A stretch of 33,355 nt of DNA from Acidocella sp. 20-57-95 (GCA_002255575.1 NCAT01000021.1:1-33355); one strand, 5' to 3'. Counted from the first letter of the stretch, positions 1 through 9,817 are shown. The notes: generated from the sequence alone by a model not told the origin. Program-made: numbers and translations.

Positions 1-71
1 ACAACCGCGCCCGGCAGGCGAATATTACATCCGAACTTATCGAGATCATCTCCGGCGCTGAAGCCGTATAA
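1..71 (+). CDS. atpG: ATP synthase F1 subunit gamma (C-terminal fragment)
   Basis: The window opens inside this gene. The frame starting at base 3 reads NRARQANITSELIEIISGAEAV and then TAA at 69-71. The NRARQAxIT...E..EI..GA pattern is the typical C-terminal helix of the gamma subunit, the central rotor stalk of F1 that turns inside the alpha3-beta3 ring. The stop lies 12 nt before the atpD start and the AAGG of the atpD ribosome-binding site overlaps it. This fits the usual atpHAGDC operon order. Only about 22 residues are visible, so nothing can be said about the rest of the protein. Confidence 0.9.
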   Translation, partial: NRARQANITSELIEIISGAEAV

Positions 72-80
72 GGTAGATAG

Positions 81-1514
<1,434 letters not shown>

Positions 1515-1518
1515 GATT

Positions 1519-1938
1519 ATGCCGTTGACGTTGGAAATCATCAGCCCCGAGAAGCTGCTTCTCAGCAAGCCTGTGGATATGGTTGTGATCCCGGGCACTG
1601 AGGGTGACCTTGGCGTGCTGCCGGGCCATGCCAACCTGATAACGGGTTTGCGCGGCGGGCTGGTTGATTTGTACGAAAACGGCAAAATCACCGACCGGTA
1701 TTTTGTCTCAGGCGGGTTTGCCGAAGTGACTGGCGAACATTGCGCGGTATTGGCTGACAGCATCACCAAGCAGTCCGAACTGAATGCCGGCAAGGCTGCC
1801 GAAGCTCTGGTCAAGGCGCAGGCTGACTACGCCGCGACCGACATGGCTGATTCCAACGCCTACCGCGAAGCCAGCGACAAGCTGATCTCCGCGCAAGCGA
1901 TGGTAGATTCAGTCACCGCGAACCGGGCTGACCTCTAA
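1519..1938 (+). CDS. atpC: ATP synthase F1 subunit epsilon
   Basis: Rotor subunit that couples the gamma stalk to the c-ring and can inhibit ATP hydrolysis. The protein has 139 residues: an N-terminal beta-sandwich (about 1-85, with the conserved GDLGVLPGHANLI segment near 30-42) and an alanine-rich helical tail (about 88-139) matching the regulatory helical hairpin. The ATG at 1519 lies only 4 nt after the atpD stop. The same frame is open further upstream inside atpD, but homology begins at MPLTLEIISPE, so the short start is chosen. It is the last gene of the atp operon; a GC hairpin follows at 1946-1970. Confidence 0.97.
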   Translation: MPLTLEIISPEKLLLSKPVDMVVIPGTEGDLGVLPGHANLITGLRGGLVDLYENGKITDRYFVSGGFAEVTGEHCAVLADSITKQSELNAGKAAEALVKAQADYAATDMADSNAYREASDKLISAQAMVDSVTANRADL

Positions 1939-1945
1939 GGAGGTT

Positions 1946-1970
1946 AGCTGCCGGGCGTGAACCCGGCGCT
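1946..1970. terminator. Hairpin after the atp operon, possible terminator
   Basis: GCCGGG (1950-1955) pairs with CCCGGC (1962-1967) around a 6-nt loop, and AGC/GCT can extend the stem past a bulged T. It lies 8 nt after the atpC stop and before the convergent priA gene. The downstream side is only mildly T-rich and has no run of Ts, so intrinsic termination is possible but not certain. Confidence 0.4.
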
Positions 1971-2057
1971 GTCTGCCTCTGTCTTGCAAGCATAAAAGTC
2001 GGGCTTGGTTACACCGCAGCTTGCCGCGTGATGTTCTCTCGATAAAGGCCCCGGTGA

Positions 2058-4037
2058 TTACATAAACGAAACCGGATCAACATCCACATCAACCCGCACC
2101 CTGCGCGGAATGTCGGTTCGCGCCAGCCAGTCTTTCACTAAACTTTGCACATCAATAGTCCGCGTGGCTTTCAATAAAAGGCGCCGCCGGTGACGGCCTC
2201 GTAGCAAGGCAAAAGGTGCCGGTGCAGGCCCAAGAATATCAATCCCAGTACCATGTGGGGCGGCGCGGGCGAGGGCGCGGGCTATTTGGTCGGCCAGTTT
2301 CTCGTCTGGGCAACTTACAATGAGCGCCACCAGCCTTCCGAAAGGTGGCCAATGGCCGGGGCGGCGCTGCAACGCCTCCTGCGCCATGAAAGCATTCAAA
2401 TCACCGGAAAGTAACGCCGCCATTACCGGGTGCTCTGGCGCATAGGTTTGCAACACCACTTGGCCTGGCGCTTCGGCGCGTCCGGCGCGTCCGGCCACTT
2501 GGTGCAGCATCTGCACGGTCCGTTCACCGGCCCGTAAATCGCCGCCGGCGAGGCCTAAATCCGCATCAATCACCCCCACCAAAGTTAGTGCCGGGAAATG
2601 CCAGCCTTTGGCGACCATCTGGGTGCCGATGATGATATCGATCTCACGCTCAGAAATCATCCGCGCCGCTTCGGCAGCCTGCTTTGGCCCCGCGATCACG
2701 TCTGAGGCCATCAGCAGCACGCGGGCTTCCGGGAACGTCTCGCGCACCTCCTCGGCGATCCGCTCAACCCCTGGCCCGATGGCGGCAAAACTATCCTTGG
2801 CAGCACAGGCTGGGCAGGTGAGGGGTACCAATGTGCCGTAGTCGCAGTGATGGCAGATCAGGCGTTTGTGGCTTTTATGTTCCACCAGCCAAGCCGCACA
2901 GTTGGGGCAGGCCATCCGGTGGCCGCAATGGCGGCATAGCGTAAGCGGTGCATAACCGCGGCGGTTCAGGAACAACATCGCCTGCTCGCCGCGTGCCATC
3001 GTCGCGCGTACGGCCTCGGCCAATACGGGGCTGATGAATTTGCCGCGCTCTGGCGGGTTGGCCCGCATATCTAAAGCGGAGACGGTTGGCAGGCTGGCGC
3101 CGCCATGCCGGGCCGGCAAATCCAGCCGCGCATAGCGCCCCGTGGCAGCGTTCTCGACTGTCTCCAGGCTCGGCGTGGCGGAGCACAACACACATAGAGC
3201 CGAGGCTAATTTTGCCCGCACCACCGCCATGTCTCGCGCATGGTACATCACGCCATCTTCCTGCTTGAAGGCGCTCTCATGCTCCTCATCCACCACAATC
3301 AAGCCGAGGTCCGGGAAGGGCAGAAACAAAGCCGAGCGCGCCCCCACCGCCACATTGGCGCGGCCCTCCGCCACGGCGCGAAATGTCTCGCGCCGCACTG
3401 CCGGGGTGAGCTCGGAATGCCAGACCGCTGGCGCTGCCCCAAACCTTGCCGCAAAGCGTTGCAGAAATTGCACTGAGAGCGCGATTTCCGGCAGCAACAC
3501 CAAAGCTTGCTTGCCCGAAGCCAAGCAGGCGGCCACGGCTTCGAAATAAACCTCGGTCTTGCCGGAGCCGGTTACGCCATCCAGCAGCGTTACCGCGAAT
3601 TTTTGCGCCGTCACGCTGGCCCGCAGCGCATCCACGGCCGCCCCCTGGTCCACCGATAAATCCGGCCCTGCCAGCGAAATATCCGCCCGGCCAAAGCTGA
3701 AATTTTTGGCCCGGCGCTTGGGTTCCACCAGCAAGCTGGCTTTCAAGCCCAGCGCCAGCACATCACCGCGTTTCGACAGCGTATAACGCGCCACCCAATC
3801 AACAAATCTGCGCAAAGTTTCCGGCAGTGGCGGAAATGCCAGCACGTCGGCCACCGGCTTGGTGCGTATTTTTATATCTGGTGGATCATCCCAAACCACG
3901 CCCACCACCATCCGTGGTCCCAGCGGTACCCGCACCAGCGTGCCCGGCGGCAGCTTCTCCTCGGCCATATAGGTAAACGCCGTATCAAACGGGAAAGGCA
4001 GCAATACGCTGACACGGGTGGGACTCGGCGCGCTCAT
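2058..4037 (-). CDS. priA: Replication restart helicase PriA, short N-terminal form
   Basis: A 3'-5' superfamily 2 DNA helicase that recognises stalled forks and reloads the replisome. Residues 1-100 resemble the 3'-DNA-binding domain ([24 protein letters not shown]). The helicase core has the P-loop GVTGSGKT (154-161), the DEEH box (250-253) and eight zinc-binding cysteines in four CxxC pairs (368/371, 377/380, 395/398, 408/411). The protein has 659 residues against about 732 in E. coli, and the P-loop lysine is K160 against K230. The roughly 70 missing residues therefore lie before the helicase core, where the winged-helix domain normally is. The frame is intact. The gene is divergent from the aldolase gene 44 nt away. 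PriA identity is certain; the domain loss is inferred from length. Confidence 0.96.
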   Translation of the reverse strand: MSAPSPTRVSVLLPFPFDTAFTYMAEEKLPPGTLVRVPLGPRMVVGVVWDDPPDIKIRTKPVADVLAFPPLPETLRRFVDWVARYTLSKRGDVLALGLKASLLVEPKRRAKNFSFGRADISLAGPDLSVDQGAAVDALRASVTAQKFAVTLLDGVTGSGKTEVYFEAVAACLASGKQALVLLPEIALSVQFLQRFAARFGAAPAVWHSELTPAVRRETFRAVAEGRANVAVGARSALFLPFPDLGLIVVDEEHESAFKQEDGVMYHARDMAVVRAKLASALCVLCSATPSLETVENAATGRYARLDLPARHGGASLPTVSALDMRANPPERGKFISPVLAEAVRATMARGEQAMLFLNRRGYAPLTLCRHCGHRMACPNCAAWLVEHKSHKRLICHHCDYGTLVPLTCPACAAKDSFAAIGPGVERIAEEVRETFPEARVLLMASDVIAGPKQAAEAARMISEREIDIIIGTQMVAKGWHFPALTLVGVIDADLGLAGGDLRAGERTVQMLHQVAGRAGRAEAPGQVVLQTYAPEHPVMAALLSGDLNAFMAQEALQRRPGHWPPFGRLVALIVSCPDEKLADQIARALARAAPHGTGIDILGPAPAPFALLRGRHRRRLLLKATRTIDVQSLVKDWLARTDIPRRVRVDVDVDPVSFM

Positions 4038-4081
4038 GCTTTAAGGACTGCCACACACCTAGCCCCGCCGGGAGACGCATA

Positions 4082-4738
4082 ATGAAGTTCTTTGTCGATA
4101 CTGCTGAAATTGCCGAAATCCGTGAACTGGCGGCCACTGGTCTGTTGGATGGCGTTACCACCAACCCGTCTTTGATCGCCAAATCCGGCCGCAACATCCT
4201 GGAGGTGATTGCCGAGATTTGCGCCATCGTCCCCGGCCCGGTGAGCGCCGAAGTCGCCGCCACCGAATGTGACCAGATGCTGAAGGAAGCGAAGGTTCTC
4301 AAAGCCATCGCGCCGAACGTCACCATCAAAGTACCACTTACGCCGGATGGCCTGCGGGCCTGCTACGCGCTGTCCCAGGAAGGCACCATGGTGAATGTGA
4401 CCTTGTGCTTCTCAGCCGCCCAGGCCCTGCTGGCCGCCAAGGCCGGTGCCGCGTTTATCTCGCCATTTGTGGGGCGCCTCGATGATATTGGGCAGAACGG
4501 CATGGATCTGATTGCCGATATTACCCAGATTTACAACAATTACCCCGCGATTCGCACGGAAGTGCTGGTTGCCTCGATTCGCAACCCGATCCACCTGATC
4601 GAGGCGGCCAAAATGGGGGCCGATGTGGCGACCATTCCGCCGAACGTCATCAAGCAGCTTTATAACCACCCGCTGACCAATAGCGGCCTGGCGGCGTTCC
4701 TGACGGATTGGGCCAAAACCGGGCAGACGATTGCCTGA
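4082..4738 (+). CDS. fsa: Transaldolase / fructose-6-phosphate aldolase family protein
   Basis: Small class I aldolase of the transaldolase superfamily, 218 residues. It either transfers dihydroxyacetone units in the pentose phosphate pathway or cleaves fructose 6-phosphate. Visible are the N-terminal MKFFVDTA strand, GVTTNPSL (about 24-31) and the Schiff-base lysine in [11 protein letters not shown] (K83, equivalent to K85 of E. coli FSA). [14 protein letters not shown] and the C-terminal [14 protein letters not shown] are also typical. Sequence alone does not separate transaldolase from FSA activity; many proteins of this length in alphaproteobacteria are called transaldolases. A GGGAG ribosome-binding site lies about 7 nt before the ATG. 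The stop overlaps the xerC start by 8 nt. Confidence 0.93.
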   Translation: MKFFVDTAEIAEIRELAATGLLDGVTTNPSLIAKSGRNILEVIAEICAIVPGPVSAEVAATECDQMLKEAKVLKAIAPNVTIKVPLTPDGLRACYALSQEGTMVNVTLCFSAAQALLAAKAGAAFISPFVGRLDDIGQNGMDLIADITQIYNNYPAIRTEVLVASIRNPIHLIEAAKMGADVATIPPNVIKQLYNHPLTNSGLAAFLTDWAKTGQTIA

Positions 4739-5642
4739 AACGGCTGAGGCGCTGCGGGTAAAGTTCCTCGCCTGGTTAGGCGGGGAGCGCCGCGCAGCGC
4801 CAAAGACGGTGGAAACCTACGGGCGGGATTTAGCCAATTTTCTGGGCTTCCTGACCAACCATATCGGCGGCGAGCCAACCGCCGAAACCCTCAAAACCCT
4901 CCGCCCGGCTGATATCCGCGCCTGGTTGGCGCGTGAGGCAAAAGCCGGTGTGGGCAATGCTACCCGTGCCAAAAAACTCTCGGCCACGGCGACGTTCTTC
5001 AAATTCCTCCATAAGCGCCACGGCATTGAGACAACCGCGCTTTCGCTCATCACCCGCCCGCGTGCCAAACGGCCATTGCCGCGTGCGCTGAGCCATGCCG
5101 ATGCCGCACTCATCACGCGCGATATCGGTGAGGCCACAGATGCCGCCGCCATTCAGGCCCGCGACGCCGCTTTGATGTTTCTGCTTTACGGCGCCGGGCT
5201 GCGCATTAACGAGGCGCTGAGTTTAAATGTGGGCGATATTCCCAGCCCTGGCAGCCCGATGCGCGTGACTGGTAAAGGCAATAAACAACGCATCGTTCCT
5301 ATTTTGCCCGCCGTGCATGAAGCGCTGGCCACCTATCTGCAGTTGCACCCGAACCCTTCTGCCACGGAACCTCTGTTTCTTGGCTTGCGCGGCAAACGCC
5401 TCAATGCGGGGGTGGTACAAAAAACCCTGCGTGACTTCCGCCGCCTGAACGGCCTGCCCGAGCACGCCACGCCGCACGCTCTGCGCCATTCATTCGCAAC
5501 CCACCTGCTCTCCGGCGGTGCAGACCTGCGCTCGATCCAGGAACTCCTGGGCCATGCCAGCCTCTCCACCACCCAGCGCTATACGGATGTGGATACCGAG
5601 CAACTCATGAATGTCTGGAAGGCCGCACATCCGCGCGCTTGA
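4731..5642 (+). CDS. xerC: Tyrosine recombinase XerC
   Basis: Site-specific recombinase that, with XerD, resolves chromosome dimers at dif during division. The protein has 303 residues, the usual XerC length. The N-terminal SAM-like core-binding domain covers about 1-110. The catalytic set is complete: R158 ([10 protein letters not shown]), K182 (GKGNKQR), H249 and R252 ([11 protein letters not shown]), H275 ([12 protein letters not shown]) and the nucleophile Y284. The start is TTG, overlapping the end of the aldolase gene by 8 nt, which suggests translational coupling; no in-frame ATG or GTG lies close by. Position between housekeeping genes and the absence of phage genes argue for a cellular Xer protein rather than an integrase. 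XerC against XerD is judged from general resemblance only. Confidence 0.92.
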   Translation: MPETAEALRVKFLAWLGGERRAAPKTVETYGRDLANFLGFLTNHIGGEPTAETLKTLRPADIRAWLAREAKAGVGNATRAKKLSATATFFKFLHKRHGIETTALSLITRPRAKRPLPRALSHADAALITRDIGEATDAAAIQARDAALMFLLYGAGLRINEALSLNVGDIPSPGSPMRVTGKGNKQRIVPILPAVHEALATYLQLHPNPSATEPLFLGLRGKRLNAGVVQKTLRDFRRLNGLPEHATPHALRHSFATHLLSGGADLRSIQELLGHASLSTTQRYTDVDTEQLMNVWKAAHPRA

Positions 5643-5690
5643 AACATGTGAGGTAAGTTCAGAGGCAGCGCTACGGGGCTCGCCCTGTTT

Positions 5691-6818
5691 TCAATCGTTG
5701 GCGGGATATGCCGCCATGAGGCGTTTCTGGTAGCGCCACAGGCTGAACAGGCCCAGCAGACCGATGGTTTTGCGGCCTTGGGCACGGATTGTGGCGCCGA
5801 TTTTGAAAGATTGGCCGTAATGGAAGAACTGGGTTTTATAGGCGGTCAGCAGCGGCATCGCCGGGTCCCAGATATTGGTCGCTTCGGAACCGCTGCCGTT
5901 GAATTCAATGATTTTGAAGTTCTTGCCAGCTTGCAGGTCTTCGAGTGTTTCGTAGCGCAGGTCGATGCGGGAGAAATACAAATCTTGTACGTCTTGTACG
6001 ATGGCGTCGATTTGGGCGGTGAGGGCGGGGGTAACGATATTAAGCCCGTCTTTGAATGTGGAGCCGCGGCAATGATTGCCAACGAACACCAAGCGCACCG
6101 CTTCGCCCAGTGCTGGTACGCGCTCGGCTTTGGCGCCGAGCTTGGGGAGAAGCAGGCGCGAAACGGCGGCAAGGCGGGAATCTGCTGCAATCAGGCTGCG
6201 GATGCTGCGCTTACCGTCGCCAGTCACCGTGGGTGGGAATTTTAGCGTGACCGAGGTGATTCGGCCGGTTTTCTCGTGTGGATGACGAATATAAAAAATC
6301 CCTGCCTCACCCGGCATGGTCACGAGGCTTTGTAGTTGTAGCCGAGTGGCGCGCGGGAAGGCGGCGAGGTAGCTTTTGAGCTCATCGGCATCATGAACGA
6401 CCCGTACGCCCACGCCATTGCAACTCATGTCCGGCTTGGCGACGACCGGGTAGGAAAGCTTAGCCTCTGCCATGGCGGCTTGCGCGAGAGCGAGATCGTT
6501 ACCGTCATTATGTCCAGAGGTTGTCATCCCAGCGTAATCGGCAATCCAGGCGCGGGCTGTGGGTCCGGCAAGGTCAAAAATATCGTTTTTCGATTCTCCA
6601 CAGATGCCGCCGGCGGCAATACGCGGGTTGGCCAAAGCGGGCAGCGTAACGCTGCCATAGCGGATAGACTTCAATATCCAGAACAGCACGACCGGGGCGT
6701 AGAACAGCCAGCCAGGCCAAAATTCAAAGAATGATACCGGCCTTGTGGATGGCGCCGTTTTCCCGCGCGCGGGAATAAGGCGCGCTCGCAATGTGGTGGC
6801 GCGCGACATGGCGCTCAT
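5691..6818 (-). CDS. Membrane-anchored ATP-grasp ligase-like protein
   Basis: A 375-residue protein with one hydrophobic segment near the N-terminus (about 35-52, rich in F, W and L) followed by a soluble ATP-grasp fold. The nucleotide-binding stretch is YPVVAKPDMSCNGVGVRV (123-140). The C-terminal part has R/D residues in YFSRIDLRYE and the metal-binding IIEFNGSGSEATNIWD. The fold is that of D-Ala-D-Ala ligase and carboxylate-amine ligases, which activate a carboxylate with ATP and join it to an amine. The substrate cannot be named. Its start overlaps the DedA gene stop (ATGA), so the two are probably coupled translationally, and the D,D-carboxypeptidase lies just upstream. This context suggests an envelope substrate, which is inference. 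Confidence 0.85.
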   Translation of the reverse strand: MSAMSRATTLRARLIPARGKTAPSTRPVSFFEFWPGWLFYAPVVLFWILKSIRYGSVTLPALANPRIAAGGICGESKNDIFDLAGPTARAWIADYAGMTTSGHNDGNDLALAQAAMAEAKLSYPVVAKPDMSCNGVGVRVVHDADELKSYLAAFPRATRLQLQSLVTMPGEAGIFYIRHPHEKTGRITSVTLKFPPTVTGDGKRSIRSLIAADSRLAAVSRLLLPKLGAKAERVPALGEAVRLVFVGNHCRGSTFKDGLNIVTPALTAQIDAIVQDVQDLYFSRIDLRYETLEDLQAGKNFKIIEFNGSGSEATNIWDPAMPLLTAYKTQFFHYGQSFKIGATIRAQGRKTIGLLGLFSLWRYQKRLMAAYPAND

Positions 6819-7399
6819 TGTTGCTTCCTATTGTTATAGCGTTTGGTGGCAAACCGCCCTACGAGAATCAGAAAGCTGCAGAAACCTGCCAAACCTGCCC
6901 AGCGCCACGCCCCCATGTAACGCATCAGCAGCAGACCGAGTTTCATGCTGATAAAGAACAAACCAGACGTCCAAATCAAGGTGGCGCCAATGGCTGCTGC
7001 TGTGAACTTTTGTAACGGCGCGCGTAAAAACCCCATGGTGGTATAGGTTGGCAAGCGCAGGCCAGGGATAAAGCGGCTTACGATCACCAGCGGTATAACC
7101 CGCTGGCTAACCCATTCCCGGCCGAGATCGGCGCGCCGGGGCGGGACCAGTCGCTTTGCCCATTCATGCTGCGCCGATAGCCAGCCCAGACCGTACAACC
7201 CAAGATCACCCAATACGATCCCAGCATAAAGTGCGCCAAGGGCCAGCGGCAGTGAGAGCAAGCCGGTGGCCACCTGCATGGCGGCCAGCAAGGTGGCGGC
7301 ATCTTCGAGAATAAAGGTACCACCGATAATCACGGCTGCTTGCAAGGGTTTGCTCCCGGCGGCGGCAGCCAGAATAGCAGTAAAATCTGAGATCAGCAT
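6815..7399 (-). CDS. DedA-family (VTT domain) membrane protein
   Basis: A 194-residue polytopic inner-membrane protein. It shows the family's acidic pair in FILEDAATLLAA (about 29-40), GALYAGIVLGDLGLYGLG, and the conserved SRFIPGLRLPTYTTMGF (108-124), where the arginines and prolines are the DedA hallmark. Some DedA proteins flip undecaprenyl phosphate or phosphatidylethanolamine and others affect proton-motive force; which applies here is not visible. The start is set at the ATG before LISDFTAIL. A TTG 30 nt upstream (7429) is also in frame, and neither has a clear ribosome-binding site. The gene lies 49 nt after the carboxypeptidase gene and overlaps the ATP-grasp gene by ATGA. Confidence 0.88.
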   Translation of the reverse strand: MLISDFTAILAAAAGSKPLQAAVIIGGTFILEDAATLLAAMQVATGLLSLPLALGALYAGIVLGDLGLYGLGWLSAQHEWAKRLVPPRRADLGREWVSQRVIPLVIVSRFIPGLRLPTYTTMGFLRAPLQKFTAAAIGATLIWTSGLFFISMKLGLLLMRYMGAWRWAGLAGFCSFLILVGRFATKRYNNRKQQ

Positions 7400-7448
7400 T
7401 GCCGCGTCACATACGCGGGTGCCGCACAAACACCAAACCGATAATCAG

Positions 7449-8777
7449 TTAGCCATCGGAGGTGTTGCGGGCGGCGAGATGGTCAGACTGCGGGGGAATA
7501 ATGACACAGGCAGCGCGTTTGGCGGCCAAAGCGGTGCAGGTAGAATGGGCGGCTTCGTGCGACAGTCCGGTAAGTTGGGCGGTCCAGAGGATTTTGCCGT
7601 GCACATCGAGCCTTGCCACCCGCACAATACCGACGCCGCGCATCTGGCGTACCGACAGCGCCTTTGAACGGGCCGCGCTCATTTGCTTGTAACTGCCCAA
7701 TTCGGCGGTCCAGCCAGTGCTGTTATCGTTGCTCGCAAGCTGGTTGGCAGCGGCTGGTTTAGGGTGTGGCGGCGCTGGATGGGTGATGACGGGCCGGATG
7801 GTTGCGGCATCGGCGGCGGTGATTAGACCACTACTTGCATGAGCGGGGGCCATGGCCGGCGGCTGGTTGCTCGCGACAACCGTGTTAGGCACCGGATGAA
7901 AAGGCACTTGGGCAAACCCTGCATCAAGCATATTGGTCATCTGGTTGTAGGTGGATCCCCAGGATGGTTCATGCAGCGCCACGCCGATCAAAATGCGGCC
8001 GTTACGCTCAGCGCTGGTGATCAGATTATGCCGCCCGAGCGTGGTGTAGCCGGTCTTCATGCCGGTCGCACCCGGATACGTCTTGAGCATATTATTGTTG
8101 CTGTAGATGGTATGGCCGTCGAGATCGAATTTTTGGACCTCAAAAAACTGCTGATATTCTGGGTAATTGATCACGATATCCCGCGCCAGGATGGCAAGGT
8201 CGCGCGCGGTCGTGACCTGGTTGGGGTTTGGCAGCCCCGATGCGTTGGCGAAACTTGTTTGCGCCATACCCAGCGCATGGGCACGTGCCGTCATGAGCTC
8301 GGCGCAATGATATTCCGAGCCGCCGCCGAGATATTCGCCCAACGTGGTGGCGGCATCATTGGCGGACATGGTGGTCATGGCCAAAATCGCGTCCCGGACG
8401 GTGATAATGCCACCGGGGCGCAGGCCCAGTTTCACTGGCTCCACGTCAGCCGCGTGTTCGGAGACGGGCAGCGGCATATCGAGACTTATTTTGCCGGCCC
8501 GCAGCGCCTGAAACGCCAAGTCGAGGGTCATGAGCTTGGTCAGGCTCGCAGGGTAGCGCGGCACATCGGCGCCAATGTCTGAGATAACCTGGCCGCTGCG
8601 CGCATCAATCACGATGGCGCTGACGCCTGGGGCGGTTGGGCCGAAGCCGAGCGAGCTGCTGACGGTGGTGATGCTTTGCTTGTGGTCTTCACGCGCTTGG
8701 GCCGGATGCGCAGACAGCAAAACGCCTGCAAACATGCCTGCGATCCAAACAGCGGCGACAGGCACGGCAAATTTCAA
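7449..8777 (-). CDS. D-alanyl-D-alanine carboxypeptidase (PBP5 type) with SPOR-like tail
   Basis: Penicillin-binding protein that removes the terminal D-Ala from peptidoglycan pentapeptides in the periplasm. A signal peptide (about 1-28, ending AHPAQA) is followed by the transpeptidase fold with all three active-site motifs: SLTK (S78-K81), SAN (138-140) and KTG (241-243). A proline/alanine-rich linker (about 310-345) leads to a C-terminal SPOR-like domain (GWTAELGSYKQMSAARSKA...) expected to bind denuded glycan at the septum, a layout common in alphaproteobacteria. The start is TTG, supported by an AAGGGGGA ribosome-binding site 7 nt upstream. It is the first gene of a three-gene minus-strand operon with the DedA and ATP-grasp genes. 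Confidence 0.94.
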   Translation of the reverse strand: MKFAVPVAAVWIAGMFAGVLLSAHPAQAREDHKQSITTVSSSLGFGPTAPGVSAIVIDARSGQVISDIGADVPRYPASLTKLMTLDLAFQALRAGKISLDMPLPVSEHAADVEPVKLGLRPGGIITVRDAILAMTTMSANDAATTLGEYLGGGSEYHCAELMTARAHALGMAQTSFANASGLPNPNQVTTARDLAILARDIVINYPEYQQFFEVQKFDLDGHTIYSNNNMLKTYPGATGMKTGYTTLGRHNLITSAERNGRILIGVALHEPSWGSTYNQMTNMLDAGFAQVPFHPVPNTVVASNQPPAMAPAHASSGLITAADAATIRPVITHPAPPHPKPAAANQLASNDNSTGWTAELGSYKQMSAARSKALSVRQMRGVGIVRVARLDVHGKILWTAQLTGLSHEAAHSTCTALAAKRAACVIIPPQSDHLAARNTSDG

Positions 8778-8784
8778 ACGCGGA

Positions 8785-8792
8785 TCCCCCTT
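8785..8792 (-). promoter_or_regulatory. Strong ribosome-binding site that fixes a TTG start
   Basis: On the minus strand AAGGGGGA ends 7 nt before the TTG at 8777. The match to the anti-Shine-Dalgarno is strong and no in-frame ATG competes, so the carboxypeptidase start is taken as TTG. The reading MKFAVPVAAVW gives a normal signal peptide. Confidence 0.7.
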
Positions 8793-8964
8793 AAAAACAT
8801 GCGCTGCACGATCATAACATGAATTGCATTACACATTGCGCGCCGCGCCTGTCCAGCCAAAATATGTGAAAGTGTAAAAAAGCCAAAGGCTTAACGAGGG
8901 TTTCCTGATAAAAAAGAGGTCAAAAAAAATTTAAACAAAAACTTGTGCAACGCAACAATTGTTA

Positions 8965-8993
8965 TTGACCTGTTGATTTCATTCAACTATACC
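8965..8993 (+). promoter_or_regulatory. Sigma70-type promoter of the phasin gene
   Basis: TTGACC (8965-8970) and TATACC (8988-8993) are separated by exactly 17 nt, close to consensus. Transcription would begin near 9000, giving a leader of about 90 nt. A perfect 10-bp palindrome, AACAATTGTT (8954-8963), abuts the -35, and CTGC-ACT-GCGG (9001-9011) lies at the expected start site. Confidence 0.72.
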
Positions 8994-9091
8994 AAAATTG
9001 CTGCACTGCGGTATTTACCGTTTTCGCTCGACTTGTTGGGGCTGTGCAGAGGTTTTTTTTGAAAACATGTCCTAACCAGGAGTTGATTACT

Positions 9092-9625
9092 ATGAGCACT
9101 GCAAAATCGAAAACTGCCGCTGTTGTTGAATCCACCGCAGAAACCGTTGCCGAAGCCACTGCCGCCGCCACCAAGGGTTTTGAACAGACCCTGACGGCGA
9201 TGAAGGAAGGCATGGAAAAGGCTTCCAAGGGTTTTGAAACCCAGCAGGTGAAGATGAAGGAAGGCGTTGAAAAAGCTATGAAAACTGCCGAAGAAATGGT
9301 TGCTTTCAGCCAGGGCAACGTCGAAGCTTTCATGAAGGCCTCACAGATCTTCACCACCGGCCTGCAGGACCTCTCCAAGCACCTGACCGCCCAGAGCAAG
9401 GCTGCTTTTGAAGAATCCAGCTCGTTCACCAAGACCCTGCTGACCGTGAAGTCCGTTAAGGAAGCCGTTGACCTGCAGTCCGGTTTCGCCAAGGCTTCGC
9501 TGGAGAAGGCGGTTGCCGAAACCAGCAAGATCACCGACGCTTCCGTGAAGCTCGCTGAACAGGCTGTGGCACCCCTGACCGCCCGCCTGACGCTGGCTGT
9601 CGAAAAGTTTGGCAAGTCCATCTAA
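9092..9625 (+). CDS. Phasin family protein
   Basis: Small amphipathic protein (177 residues) expected to coat polyhydroxyalkanoate granules. It is almost entirely helical, rich in Ala, Lys, Glu and Thr, with few aromatics apart from regularly placed Phe. The segment near 95-110 (FTTGLQDLSKHLTAQSKAAFE) and the C-terminal PLTARLTLAVEKFGK resemble the alphaproteobacterial phasin family. Residues 28-63 form two tandem 18-residue units (KGFE...MKEG[MV]EKA). The ATG follows CCAGGAG about 10 nt upstream; an in-frame GTG at 9044 would add an unlikely extension. The gene has a strong promoter and its own terminator, so it is probably a highly expressed single-gene unit. No PHA synthase gene is in the window. 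Confidence 0.85.
   Translation: MSTAKSKTAAVVESTAETVAEATAAATKGFEQTLTAMKEGMEKASKGFETQQVKMKEGVEKAMKTAEEMVAFSQGNVEAFMKASQIFTTGLQDLSKHLTAQSKAAFEESSSFTKTLLTVKSVKEAVDLQSGFAKASLEKAVAETSKITDASVKLAEQAVAPLTARLTLAVEKFGKSI
9173..9280 (+). repeat. Tandem 54-nt repeat coding for 18-residue units in the phasin
   Basis: Two adjacent in-frame units, 9173-9226 and 9227-9280, both begin AAGGGTTTTGAA and carry ATGAAGGAAGGC in the same place. At protein level they read KGFE...MKEGMEKAS and KGFE...MKEGVEKAM. Eighteen residues is five turns of an alpha helix, so duplication keeps the hydrophobic face in register. Confidence 0.75.
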
Positions 9626-9648
9626 TTCGTTAATCATTAACGAGTACA

Positions 9649-9681
9649 AAAGGCCCGGACCGCAAGGTTCGGGCCTTTTTT
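9649..9681 (+). terminator. Intrinsic terminator of the phasin gene
   Basis: A 13-bp stem (9649-9661 with 9666-9678, one G-T wobble) closed by a GCAA tetraloop of the GNRA class, with a run of six Ts at 9676-9681. It starts 24 nt after the phasin stop. This is the clearest rho-independent terminator in the window, and the A-rich 5' side may allow some function on the other strand. Confidence 0.92.
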
Positions 9682-9817
9682 ATGTTTTGCACATTATTTT
9701 TGGCAGCTAGCGGGTGCTTGCTCTTTCAGGGCGACAAAGAGGCTCGATATGGTGGTAGGATATCGATTAAGATGCTTGCCTCTTGCATTGCTGGAAATAA
9801 GCGACAGGATATGGGTT

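Larger units (their letters stand above)
8778..9091. other. AT-rich divergent intergenic region (314 nt)
   Basis: Lies between the carboxypeptidase gene (minus) and the phasin gene (plus). It contains the ribosome-binding site and a possible -10 (TATGAT on the minus strand, 8811-8816, with no convincing -35) for the former, and a good promoter, palindrome and leader for the latter. A short stem AAGCC/GGCTT (8880-8892) gives a run of seven Ts on the minus strand. A-tracts (8911-8940) precede the phasin promoter. No convincing coding frame is seen. Confidence 0.7.

Noticed and set aside
1939..2057. tRNA or small RNA gene in the atpC-priA gap
   Set aside because: One hairpin is present but no cloverleaf, T-loop GTTCRA or CCA-type end.
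4731..5642. Tyrosine recombinase as an integrase marking a mobile element
   Set aside because: Size, sequence and neighbours fit XerC; no att repeats, tRNA or phage genes nearby.
7839..8582. 247-codon open frame opposite the carboxypeptidase gene
   Set aside because: The opposite strand encodes a complete PBP with all active-site motifs; this frame has no recognisable domain or ribosome-binding site.
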